DNA of 64,000 nt, from the NCBI RefSeq assembly GCF_000372725.1, contig NW_005201092.1, positions 308,310-372,309 of the forward strand, read 5' to 3'. This document shows, one piece after another, positions 17,981-28,431 of this stretch. How positions within the stretch are numbered: position 1 is the first letter of the stretch; the number at the start of each line of letters is the position of its first letter. A program made the position numbers and the translations under genes. The notes beneath the pieces were generated by a model, which was not told the origin of the DNA, did not search any database, and saw only the letters and a program-made list of their open reading frames with translations. Source of the stretch: Emiliania huxleyi CCMP1516 (Eukaryota > Haptophyta > Isochrysidales > Noelaerhabdaceae).

Positions 17981-19009
17981 GAGGTTGGGTCGTCGGCGCG
18001 AATGGTGAGGTCTCGACCGCCGCCGCTCACGCCAGCGGACGGCCACCATCGGTGTTTTTGGCTTCGCCACCGTCCAAGGCGTGCGCCATGCGCTCGCCGG
18101 CATCGAGCGAGCAACGTGATCGACCGAGCGGCTTGCTGTGTGGACGCCTTCTTGTGGCTCTCGTCGAGAGCGTTTTGCGTCCCGGCGGGTGGGAGAATAT
18201 GTCGTCTGATGTGTCACTGTGTACGTCACATCGGTCTTGATAACAAGCACGGTCGATCCGTCGAAGCGATACACTCGTTCCTATCACGCTGGAAGGCTGG
18301 CACGGAGCTCTGTGCCGGCACACAGAAGAGCCGTGCGGCAAGAGAAGAGCTCGATGGGGAGCGAGAACCGTCAGATTTTCAGGTGTAACCTGAAGTCCGT
18401 CGCGATGCACTCAATCCCTCCCGAGCGAAAGCCTGTGGCTCTCTCGAACTCGTCGATATATTGCGGATAAACTGCTCTTCCCGCATAGCTTGCAGAGTCA
18501 GAGGCGCAGAAAGGCTGCGAGTGCTCGACGAGTCTTGCGAGCTGCGCGGTCAAACCAGGGGGGAACTGACCGCATCAAGGCGGACTTCCGAAACCTGGGT
18601 GAGCACCTCTGACGGTTCTCGCTCCCCATCGAGCTCTTCTTGCCGCACGGCTCTTGCTGTGTGCCGGCACAGAGCTCCGTGCCAGCCTTCCAGCGTGATA
18701 GGAACGAGTGTATCGCTTCGACGGATCGACCGTGCTTGTTATCAAGACCGATTTGACGCACACAGTGACACATCAGACGACACATATTCTCCCACCCGCC
18801 GGGACGCAAAACGCTCTCGACGAGAGCCACAAGAAGGCGTCCACACAGCAAGCCGCTCGGTCGATCACGTTGCTCGCTCGATGCCGGCGAGCGCATGGCG
18901 CACGCCTTGGACGGTGGCGAAGCCAAAAACACCGATGGTGGCCGTCCGCTGGCGTGAGCGGCGGCGGTCGAGACCTCACCATTCGCGCCGACGACCCAAC
19001 CTCACGGAA
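17981..19009. mobile_element. Foldback element: about 395-bp inverted repeat with 235-bp spacer
   Basis: The left arm (17981-18375) starts GTGAGGTTGGGTCGTCGGCG. The right arm (18609-19009) ends in the exact reverse complement of that. The arms match almost base for base through landmarks such as GCCACCATCGGTGTTTTTGG, GACGCCTTCTTGTGGCTCTC, ATCCGTCGAAGCGATACACT and GCTCGATGGGGAGCGAGAAC. A few small differences exist, e.g. CACTGTGTACGTCACATC in the left arm against a shorter form in the right. This is a foldback (Tnr/FT-like) or giant-TIR structure. Arm ORFs differ by frame and look non-coding. The spacer holds a minus-strand ORF that may be a captured fragment. Confidence 0.85.
18376..18608 (-). 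pseudogene. Spacer ORF inside the foldback element
   Basis: The minus strand reads QLARLVEHSQPFCASDSASY, then AVYPQYIDEFERATGFRSGG, then IECIATDF, before a stop just inside the left arm. The composition looks like protein rather than chance, but I do not recognise it. It could be a gene fragment carried between the arms. Confidence 0.3.
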
Positions 19010-19254
19010 GAATTCAACAAAAAGAACTCTCTCTCACCGACACAGGTTCGACACAGGTACCAAAAGGAGCACAGCAGACGGCAACCCCTTAGGCGCCGTC
19101 GAAGAGACCGGCCCACCTGGCCGGCCGCTCTTCCCCCCTCCCCTCGAAAGCGCGCTCAATCGCTCGCTCGTCGCACTCCATATCACCTGGACCTATCAAC
19201 AGGCGCCTGCGGCGCCGTGGTCAGAAGCTGCTGCTCCAACCTGTTCACACTTTC

Positions 19255-19385
19255 ATAGTTGACTTGGAGCACTTGGAGTGCGGTCATTAACCTCACGTCC
19301 AGGACCGGGGAGCTAAGAAGCGCACCCAGTTGGCCGGACGCTCGGTATCGGGTTGCGGGCTAGAGAGCCCTAGCCCCGGGTGTGC
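19255..19385 (-). repeat. Dispersed repeat family C, copy
   Basis: GACTTGGAGCACTTGGAGTG, GGGGAGCTAAGAAGCGCACC, CAGTTGGCCGGA, GGGCTAGAGAGCCCTAGCCC. This is the reverse complement of the 7470-7600 copy. Confidence 0.75.
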
Positions 19386-19510
19386 GCGGTCGCAGGGCCA
19401 TAACACGTCTCCGAGGGATGGTTCCGTGTACCGGGTTACCCCTTAACTGCAGAACGCACCCTCTTCCTCGACCGTGGGGGGGTGCGCGGTCGCAGGGCCA
19501 TAATGGTATT
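19380..19510. repeat. Short local duplication GGTGTGCGCGGTCGCAGGGCC
   Basis: GTGCGCGGTCGCAGGGCCATAA occurs at about 19382 and 19481. It lies in the probable promoter of the EF-hand gene. Confidence 0.6.
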
Positions 19511-19583
19511 TTTTCTCTCGGCGTTTGCTGCCCCCCCCCCGTGTTGAAGACCAACCAACATTCGCCGCGGGCTGCCTACGAAG

Positions 19584-21107
19584 ATGGCCACCTCAGCGCC
19601 GACAGTGGTTGCCACGTCGGCCCGCGCCTCGTCGGAGCACGATGCCGCCGTTAGCATCCAGAGGCACGTTCGCGGTAAGTTTGCCCGCAGCGAGCTTGGC
19701 GAAGCTTCCAAAGCCTACTTCCAAAGCCTCGCGCGCGTTCGAGACAGCGCCGGTGGTCGAGACAGCGCCGGTGGTCGAGACTTGGACCCCGTTGAGTCGT
19801 ACCGAGACCAGCAGTTGCGCGCCTTCCGATCACACTGGACCGTACGCTTTGACCACCGGCGTACGCATCACCTCTTCCGGCTGCTCGACGTCAAGGGCGA
19901 CTACAGGGTCTCCGTGCACGAGCTCGCGGTGCCTTCCCGAATCTCCGTCGCTCCCGCTACCTTTCGCTCGGCCCCTCGTGACTGCGTGTGTGGAACTCTC
20001 TGTTCAGGTGGGGCTCCTCTCCATCGGCCTCTTCGACGGCTTGGCGGCGGAGAGTGAGGAGGAGCGGCAGAGGCAGATCGGCTCCCTCACCAACGCGTGC
20101 ATGCTCTTCTTTGATGAGGACGAGAGCGGCATGCTGTCGGCGCGCGAGTTCTTTGCCATCTTCCACGGCGCGCACTGCACTGGGCCGTGCACGCTTGATG
20201 CCATGGGCCGCCTGTCCTTCTAGCCGTGTAGTCGCGAGGGCTGCCCCCCCCCCCCCCTTCCCGCATTCCCTCCCCTCCTCTTCCCCCCCCCCCCTCACAC
20301 CCTGTGTGTGCGGAGAAGTGCACCCTTACCTCACCCTAGGCCGCTCGCTCGCCGAGCTGCTCGCGCTCCTCGAGGCTCAGGTGAGCGAGGCGGGGTGGGG
20401 CGCAAGCTGTGGACCGTCTCCTGGTCTCCTGTCGCTAGTCTCGGACACGGGGGCCTAGACAGAGAGGGGCCCGGCCTCTCTCCCTCCTTTGCTGAATTGA
20501 GCAGTTGCCTGCTACCGCTGCTACGCGTGTAGGAGCGAGGCGGCGGCAGGCTCCACTCGCGACTCGACGGAGGGGGAGGAGGCGACGCCAGCGCCACCCT
20601 CGTCCGCTTTGGCGCACCATCGCACGGCGGCAGCAGCGGAGGCGGCAGCAGTGGAGGCGGAGGCAGTGGAGGCGGAGGCAGCGGAGGCGGAGGCAGCGGA
20701 GGCGGAGCAGGCAGTGGAGGCGGCGAGGGCGTCTACTTCGAGGTCGAGATTCGGCCCGAGGGGTGGGTGCGGAAGGGCGGGAGGGGGCAGGGGCGAGGCC
20801 ACGTCACCGGAAGGGGGCGGGGCAGGCCCGGACGGGGGACGATGAAACCGCGCCCCCTGCCTACCTTCGGTGTCCAGCTGTGAATAGGAGCTGTGAGTAG
20901 GGGAGCTGTGAATAGGAGCCCCCTGCCCACCTTCGGCCAGCGCAAGGTGGCGAGGCCGACGGTGCGCACAGGGTTGGCAATCCCCTCCTCCTCCACCACC
21001 ACCTCCTCCTCCGCTGCCGCCGCTGCCGCCCCTTCGCTCGCCGCCGCTCTGGCGCAGCTGCCGCCGCCTCCGCCAGAGTCGTCGCGCCTCTGGCTTGACG
21101 CACCTTA
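19584..21107 (+). CDS. IQ-motif / EF-hand calcium-binding protein
   Basis: The start MATSAPTVVATSARASSEHD leads to an IQ motif, AAVSIQRHVRGKFARSEL, the usual calmodulin-binding type. Next come HHLFRLLDVKGDYRVSVHEL, a degenerate EF-hand, and, after an intron ending TTCAG at about 20007, GLLSIGLFDGLA and ACMLFFDEDESGMLSAREFF, whose loop D-E-D-E-S-G-M-L-S-A-R-E is a canonical EF-hand. Further exons: GRSLAELLALLEAQ (20340-20380, clean GT-AG edges) and a Gly/Ser-rich exon from 20533 ending EGVYFEVEIRPEGW. Downstream parts (RKVARPTVRTGLAI, about 20940) are uncertain. The gene may run on into the CorA-type exons at 22.7-24.7 kb, which would make an EF-hand-controlled transporter; this is inference. 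Small internal repeat: DSAGGRDSAGGRD. Confidence 0.65.
20630..20735 (+). repeat. Gly-Ser-rich coding repeat
   Basis: An 18-nt-type repeat (GGAGGCGGAGGCAGC) that in the likely frame encodes a run of GGGGS-like units, i.e. a flexible linker, ahead of EGVYFEVEIRPEG. Confidence 0.7.
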
Positions 21108-21109
21108 GA

Positions 21110-22700
21110 TGCGAGGAGGTGGTGGGGTGGTGGAATGGTCTCCGGAGGAGCAGGAGAAGTCAAGTAGTAAACCGGTTGGTAGCGCGCCCTGTGGAGGAGC
21201 ACACGGGTCTATAGCGCTTGACACGAGAGAGTGGAGAGCGTTCGGCTCTATTCCGAGGCTGCACAGACCTGCTGCAAGCATTCTCGCACCCCGTCTACTC
21301 TCACGCGAGATGCTCCGACCACACAGATAGCTCGACACACACACTGCGTGCTCACGCGCCCTGGCTGTGGGGCCCCGGGGGCAGGGTGGCTCAACTCGCG
21401 CTACTGATGAACTAAGTGCCACCTTCGTAGCTGCTTTGCGTAGAGCCAGGCTAGGCAGACGCGCCGCTAGTCCCTCACGTCATCAGGCTCGACACGCGCC
21501 GCTGCTCCTCCTCCGACGCCGCGCTCATCCGAGCTGCCTTCGACCTGCCGCAGCCCTGTGCACCTTCCTTCCCTACGCCGCCTCCATCTGCATCTACCTG
21601 GCAGTCATCAGCGACTCGCGTGATTGAGCGAAATAGGCACCCACGGGCCCCTTCTCATGAATGATCAAATAGGGGCCTCTGCGTGCTCTCAATCATGAAC
21701 ACTATCTAGATAGAGGCACACGGGCCCCTTCTCATGGACGGAGAGTGGTTGGATATCGGCCTAGTGGCCTATTCTTGGCCATCCAGATCATGAACTAGGC
21801 ACGGGCCCCTGATCGCATCACAATGATGAGTGGCTGAATATGGGCCTTAAACTCAGCTGGTCGTCGTTAACCAGGCACTGCTGACCCCTCTCCGAGTTGT
21901 ACGTTTTCTTTATTTAGGCACTGACCCCTTCTCGCTGTGGCATCCGGCCCGCTTCGAAGACTTCTTCGAGCCGCGTGACGCGGCGGCAGCTCGGTTCCCA
22001 TCCTTGCATGCCCTCCCTCGCCCCTCACGCTCTGGAGTGCGCACGTCGCAGGAGTCACTTGGGTGTGCGGAGCCGCCAGCAGGGGCTTGGGGGCAGAGGG
22101 GCTCGCTCGGCGTGCCGGAGGTCTCCGGCGGGGCCAACCTCCCTCCGCACACGTGTGCTGATGAATCGAACTCGCTTTCAGGCGGTGTGCCGGACAAATC
22201 GAGACGGCCTCACCTCAGCATCTGTGTTGATGGATGAACTTAATTTGATATAGGCGGCGCCGGAATCTCCGACGGCCGACCCGTCACGCTGCTGGTCTGC
22301 CGAGATAGCAATCCTGTCACGCGCTCACACCAGACCTGTCACGCCGAGAGCAATCCTGTCACGCTAGGTCTGCCACCTCCTCGTGATCGAGAATCCAGGC
22401 GGCCGGCCGCCCCTTGCTAGCACCCCATCCCTCTGGGCACCCATGTACCTTTACATGTCCGTCCCGCTTAAGAGCCTGTGTGGCGTCTGTCATCTAGACA
22501 TGGACACGGGAGCGCGGCTTCCTTTCGAGCAGTCGCTTACCGCTACTTTTAGGCTGGCGGCCCTGGGCTCGCTCGGCCGGGCTCGGTCGCGGCAGCAAGC
22601 AGCGGCGGCGGGGCAAGCTCGAGAGCAAGCGCACGCTCGACATGCAGCCGCCCGGCGCCCTCTGACAATGCGTCTCGGAGCAGCTCCCCCCCCCCCCCCC
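21110..22700. other. No clear gene; repeats and candidate exons
   Basis: 21427-21627 has an open frame with TRRCSSSDAALIRAAFDLPQ but no family match by eye. 21650-21800 holds CGGGCCCCTTCTCATG at about 21655 and 21720 and AGGCAC/ATCATGAAC words, a diverged local repeat. 22310-22370 has two copies of a CAATCCTGTCACGC word. I could not place a gene with confidence. Confidence 0.4.
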
Positions 22701-22713
22701 TCCAGTTGCTAAT

Positions 22714-24701
22714 GTGCTGCTACCTTGTGACGAGACAGGCGTCCTCTCGGAGCAGCTCGCCGTCGTCGTCGTCGGCGACGCCCTCTCCCCGTCTCCGCCG
22801 TCACTCTCCACACCAACAGGGAGGCACAGGTCATGTGGAGCGGTCCCAATGATTAGGCGACGACCTCCTAGTCTCCGCCGTCCGCTCCGCGCGCAGCGGG
22901 AGCCGGCCCCGACAAAAGCCTGTCGGGCAGCCCCATCAATGATCGAACCTAGTCAGGCGAGCCAACCATCGACTCAGGCTCGCCGACGTGCCAACTTGTC
23001 CTCTTACCATCTTGTCTCAGAGTTGACCGTGCCCATTCCTTCACTCTCAGGCTCGACGAGCTGCTGTCCGAGCAGCGCCGCTGCTTGCAGGAGCCGCCAC
23101 GCACACTAGGGGCCTTAGACGCTCTTCCTGCGCGGGGGAGGGAGAGGGGGGGGGGAAGGCTCCTGTCTGTAGACGTTGGCGGCGCGAGGGCTGCCTGGCC
23201 CTTCGTTGCCCCACCAACTAGTACGGTGTGGACAAGTTCACCGACCGTATCTCCACCTTCCTTGTGTGCAGGAGCGGCTGCAGGAGCGGCGGCACTCCAC
23301 CGGCGCCCGCTTCCTCTGCTGGAGCCTTGCCGACGCCGTCGTCCGTGAGCTGGGCTACGCGCAGGCACTATCTTAGACTTGTCCGAGCCCTAGAGAGCCC
23401 GCGAGATCATGACCCGAGATTGCTCGAGATCGCCAGCTGGGCTACGCGCAGGCACTATCTTAGACTTGTCCGAGCCCTAGAGAGCCCGCGAGATCATGAC
23501 CCGAGATTGCTCGAGATCGCCAGCTGGGCTACGCGCAGGCACTATCTTGACTTGTCCGAGCCCTAGAGAGCCCGCGAGATCATGACCCGAGATTGCTCGA
23601 GATCGCCAGCTGGGCTACGCGCAGGCACTATCTTGAATTGTCCGAGCCCTAGAGAGCCCGCGAGATCATGACCCGAGATTGCTCGAGATCGCCAGCTGGG
23701 CTACGCGCAGGCACGATCTTAGACTTGTCCGAGCCCTAGAGAGCCCGCGAGATCATGACCCGAAATTGCTCGAGATCGCCAGCTGGGCTACGCGCAGGCA
23801 CGATCTTAGACTTGTCCGAGCCCTAGAGAGCCCGCGAGATCATGACCCGAGATTGCTCGAGATCGCCAGCTGGGCTACGCGCAGGCACCCTACCTTAGAG
23901 TGTCCGAGAGCCCCGAGATGGCTCGCGAGATGAAATCTCGGGTAATCTCGTTCGCAGGTCGTCCTCAACGAGTGGGTCGAGGAGCTCGACGATGCAATCA
24001 CGACACGCCCGATCAGCGACCACGCGCAGCACCTGCACGACCTCCGCACTGTGCTCGAGAAGGCGCGCGCTAGACTGCGACTAGTCCTCCCATGCTAGAT
24101 GTCTGCGCGCGCCTCGGCGAGATCTCGGCTGCACCTCGGCTGCATCTCGGCTGCATCCGTGCTGCATCTGTGCTGCGTCTCTGCTGCGTCTCAGCCGTAT
24201 CTCGACAGCGCACGATGCTGTGGCGTCAGGTGGTTCGCGCGACGGCGCCGCTGGTGCAGGCGCTCGAGGACGGGGCTGGCCAGCCAGCAGCGACGCCGGC
24301 GCACTTGTGGCAGTCGCTGAGGGGCGAGCTGGCGGCGGTCAACTCGGAGATCCTCTCGCTGCAGACGAGGGTGGCGTCGCTGCAGCAGTACTTTCGGCAG
24401 GCGGTCGAGAGCGCCACTCGCGTGTGGTGCTCTCGGGTCATCTCGGGTCATCTCGGGTCATCTCGGGTCATCTCGGCAGGCGGTGGAGGAGCGGCACTCG
24501 CGCGTGCTGTACGTGCTCACGCTGGTGACGGCGCTCTTCGTGCCGCTCCAGTTCCTGACGGGCGTGTGGGGCATGAACTTCCGGGTCATGCCCGAGCTCG
24601 AGTGGGAGTACGGATACGAGATGTTCTGGTGCTGCGAGCTGCTCATCGCCCTGCTCGTCTTCATCTTCTTCCGCGCCTCGGGCCTCCTACAGCTGAGCTG
24701 A
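22714..24701 (+). CDS. CorA/MRS2-type divalent cation transporter
   Basis: The last exon reads RVLYVLTLVTALFVPLQFLT, then GVWGMNFRVMPELEWEYGYE, then MFWCCELLIALLVFIFFRAS. The G-M-N motif at the end of the first membrane helix, then MPEL, then the second helix, is the signature of CorA/Alr/Mrs2 channels, which carry Mg2+ or Co2+. Upstream exons fit the long helical cytosolic part: LDELLSEQRRCLQ (from 23049), ERLQERRHSTGARFLCWSLA (from 23272), VVLNEWVEELDDAI and AQHLHDLRTVLEKARARL (from 23958), WRQVVRATAPLVQALEDG and LAAVNSEILSLQTRVASLQQ (from about 24214). Introns: 23338-23957 (87-nt tandem repeat) and 24401-24479 (GC-AG, TCTCGGGTCA repeats). The N-terminus is not resolved; it may join the EF-hand exons at 19.6 kb. 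The terminal L-Q-L-S is followed by TGA. Confidence 0.8.
23338..23964 (+). repeat. 86-87-nt minisatellite filling a CorA intron
   Basis: Unit starts CTGGGCTACGCGCAGGCAC at 23350, 23437, 23524, 23610, 23696, 23783 and 23870: six full units and one partial. Two units are 86 nt and the rest 87 nt, so no single frame is kept, which argues against coding. The block lies between GTCGTCC at 23338 and GTCGTCC at 23958; splicing there gives LADA-VVLNEW. Confidence 0.9.
24110..24205 (+). repeat. CTCGGCTGCAT intron repeat
   Basis: About seven degenerate 11-nt units between the LEKARARL exon and the WRQVVRAT exon of the CorA gene. Confidence 0.75.
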
Positions 24702-24714
24702 CGCACCGCTTTTC

Positions 24715-24835
24715 CTTGGACTTGGAGCAGTTGGCAGCCTCACACCCAGGGCCGGGGGCTAAGAAGCGCACCCAGTTGGCCAGATGATTGGCATCGGGCT
24801 ACGGGCAAGAGAGCCCTGACCCCTAGGGCTAGTTC
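24715..24835 (-). repeat. Dispersed repeat family C, copy
   Basis: GGACTTGGAGCAGTTGGCAG, GGGGGCTAAGAAGCGCACCC, AGTTGGCCAGATGATTGGC, AAGAGAGCCCTGACCCC. It starts 14 nt after the CorA stop codon and probably forms part of the 3' UTR. Confidence 0.75.
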
Positions 24836-25470
24836 CATTTCACTCTCTGACACGCTAATCTTGAAAACGTCCAACGGAGCTCCGTGTTGCTCCTCCAGCG
24901 CCCCCTCCCCCGCGCTTCCTGCGGCCCTAGCCGATGATACTAGCATGGGAGGTCATCTGGATACCGCGAGAGCGACCCAACTCGTCGACATCGTCCGATG
25001 ATGGTGCCTCAAAGTCAGTCTTCGGAGGCTATCGTGGGGTCGAGCCGGCAGTAGCCGCGACATGTGGTTCCACCCCACCCCTCGCAGGCTTTGCCTCTAA
25101 CCGCCACCGTTCCCAGGCTGCCTAATGGGATGGAAAGGAAGGCTGGGCGAGCGTATAGAAGCGTGCTCGACCTCGTCGTGGCAGCCTGCACGGCAGCGCT
25201 GGCAGGCGCCGGCGATGAGCGAACCCCTGGTCATGTGGTCAACTCACCCTCCACACCCCGCGTACTGGCGCGCGGCGCGGGCGGATGACTAGGGGAGGGA
25301 AAGCGGAGATCCTAGCTCGTTGGGAATAGGGGAGAAGTGTCAGTGTGATGGGAGGGCGTACGCCGGCGTTTTTGCCTTTGAAAACTGAACAGTTTTTTTA
25401 ACTTCGTAACTCCTTGGGAGCACGAGCCGCGTGCTTTCGCGCGCGTTCTACTCCGCGCCTCGCTCGCCCT
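24836..25470. other. Gene-free stretch
   Basis: I see no gene. TAACTCCTTGGGA at 25405 resembles the 7380 block. Confidence 0.35.
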
Positions 25471-25478
25471 CAAAAGAG

Positions 25479-26190
25479 CTACAGAAGCCGCTCCGCGTCT
25501 TTCTCGCCCTCGTAGTGCTCCACGGAGCCGTCGGCAAACTCCGCGCGCACCTTCCGCTCCGCACCTTGCTCGCCCTCGAAGTGCAGCAAGGTGCCGGCAC
25601 ACACCGCGCGCACAAGCCGCTCCGCACCTTTCTCGCCCTCGTAGTACTGCACGATGCCGCTGGGAAACTCCTCGCGCACCACCCGCTCCGCACCTCGCTC
25701 GCCCTCGAAGTGCTCCACGGCGCCATCGGCACGCACCGCGCGCACCAGCCGGTCCGCACCTCGCTCGCCCTCGTAGTACGCAGTGCCTTCGGGCGACTCC
25801 TCGCGCACCATCCGCTCCGCACCTTTGTCACCCTCAAGTGGTGCACAGTGCCGTCGGCTGACTCCATGCGCACCAACCGCTCCGCACCTTTGTCACCCTC
25901 AAAGTGGTGCGCAGTGCCGTCGGCTAACTCCGAGCGCACCAACCGCTCCGCACCCTGCCCGCCCTCGTAGTACTGCACCTGGCCGCTGGGAAACTCTTTG
26001 CGCACTTTCCGCTCCGCGCCTCGCTCGCCCTCGAAGTGCGCCACGGCGCCGTTGGCAAACACTGAGCGCACCTTCCGCTCCGCTCCTTTCTCGCCCTCGT
26101 AGTACTTCACCAGGCCGCTATGTAAGAGACGCACCCGCAGCTTCGCGCCGTTCTCGCCGCGCCGCAGCCTCCAGACCTCGATAGGGCGCT
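25479..26190 (-). CDS. MORN-like tandem repeat protein with a frameshift
   Basis: Minus-strand array of a 23-24-residue unit of the type FEGERGAERVVREEFPSGIV / YYEGEKGAERLVRAV, eight to nine copies. The pattern (Y-E-G-E-x-G-x-E-R-x-V-R, then D/S-G) recalls MORN repeats (YEGEW..G..HG), which act as scaffolds, but is not classical MORN. Upstream residues RPIEVWRLRRGENGAKLRVR look like real N-terminal sequence, so the gene starts beyond 26134, perhaps with an exon near 26200. One base is missing near 25835: CACCCTCAAGTGG, where the sister unit at about 25892 has CACCCTCAAAGTGG. It shifts the frame, and the array continues in the new frame to a stop at 25479. This is a sequencing error or a decaying gene. 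Confidence 0.6.
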
Positions 26191-26199
26191 CTCCAGCGC

Positions 26200-26950
<751 letters not shown>

Positions 26951-27205
26951 TTGTTTCTTTCACCCTTGGTTTCTTGCCGTCGTCTCTGGGCAGGGGCCCA
27001 CCCCGCACACAGCGGGTCCCCAAGCGTGAACTTGTCTCTTATCATGAACGTGAACGGGGTTGTGCGTTTATGTGAACGTGAACGGCGGTCAACCGGGGTT
27101 GTGTTTTTGTGTGAACGGCGGCCGCCCAGAAAACACGCCTCCGTGGCTCGGGTTACACCAATCCTCGCTACCCAACGCGGCCTAGGAGCGTCAGCGCCCC
27201 GCAAA

Positions 27206-28301
27206 ATGGATTGCAGCCGCCAGACCTCCGTCCGTCCGCCGCCGGCCTTGATGGAGTACAGCCGCTGCAGGCCGCACCCCATTCCAGGCGAGCGCTGGAC
27301 GCTAGCGGCATACCGGCGACAGATGGCCCACCTGGTGAAAACGGAGCAGCAGGCCGCGCTCTTGAGCGTCCGTGGCAACAGGCTCAGTGCGTGCGTGTGC
27401 GCGGGACCCAGCGGTCCTGCTGCACTCACGTCGAAGTTGGCCTTGGAGTGGCTCGTCAGCTTATGGCGGGAGGCCCTTCAGCCCGGCGCGGACTTTAGCG
27501 TGGTCGCCGCCCTGCACGACTTTGTGACGCCGCAACTTCAAGCGGCCGCGCCCGTCTATAGCATCGAGCAAGGGCCCAACCGCGTCTCGCTGCCTACTTT
27601 CAACACGTGGCGCGGCGGCTGGACGCACGAGACTCCGCGCAACTTGACGGCGCCCGGGGCCACACCGCGCGAGTGGAGCACGCGCAAGTCGCAGCTTGTG
27701 TGGCGGGGCAGTGTCGCATCATACGGCGGCGTGCGGTCGCGTCTGCTGACTATGGCGCAGCGCCACCCTCGGTGGATCGATGCGCGTGGCACGGACGGTG
27801 CCGGCGGCAGCGCGGCGCGGCTGACGCTGGCGCAGCAGGAGTCGTTCAAGTACACGATTAATATGCCGGGGCTGATCAACGCGTATGCCTGGCGCACGCC
27901 CGAGCTCTTCCTGCGTGGCTTCCTCGTCTTCCACGTGCGCGACGGGGACCTCCCCTTCTGGCGGCGCTACCCCGGTGCTTCGGCCGAGCCCGAGTTCATG
28001 TGCCAACTGCGCCCCTTCATCCACTACATCCCGCTCAACGCCTCGCTCGGCTCGCTGCTCGCGCAGCTAGAGTGGGCTATGGCGCATGATGACGTGGCGC
28101 GGGCCATCGCGCAACGCGGGCGCGCCGCGATGCTACGACTTCTCGAGCCGAGTCGCCTCGCGCACACGCTCACGTCGCGGCTTCGCGCCGCGCCATTTTT
28201 CGCGATCGGGTGCTTCGCGTGCCCCCCGCCGCACTGCAAGCGCACCCAGGCCTCGCTCGCCGCGGGAGCGCCGCTAGCAGGAGGGCCGCGGGCGGGGGTG
28301 C
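27206..28301 (+). CDS. GT90 / CAP10-like glycosyltransferase
   Basis: CAP10/KDELC/POGLUT-family enzymes transfer xylose or glucose to proteins or polysaccharides in the secretory pathway. Seen: KSQLVWRGSVASYGGVRSRL (W-R-G-S motif), HPRWIDAR, ESFKYTINMPGLINAYAWRT (the yKY.in.dG motif), PELFLRGFLVFHVRDGDLPF, EFMCQLRPFIHYIPLNASLG and SLLAQLEWAMAHDDVARAIA, which are the family's donor-site and C-terminal marks in order. The ATG at 27206 (MDCSRQTSVRPPP) is the first ATG close to ordered sequence. The frame is open further upstream, so an earlier start or exon is possible. Past 28260 the frame becomes low-complexity. A donor near 28290-28305 probably links it to the SGNH exon at about 28432. Neighbours are two more sugar-enzyme genes on the same strand. 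Confidence 0.85.
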
Positions 28302-28431
28302 TGGGTGAGCCGCGTGAGCGCCCCCACGGCCAGCGTGCCGTCGATGGCGACGGCTCGCTGGACGATAAGCGCTCAAACCGTGTGGCGTGGCGGCCAGCGG
28401 CACGAGCGGTCGGAGCGTTGGGTCAAAACAG

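Noticed and set aside
17891..18388. ORFs in the foldback arms
   Set aside because: Each arm gives the mirror translation of the other, several frames are open at once because of GC content, and no motif is seen.
23228..23933. Protein with 29-residue repeats (ATRRHYLRLVRALESPRD...)
   Set aside because: The repeat lies between two exon parts of a CorA domain, has splice-type borders, and two units of 86 nt break the frame.
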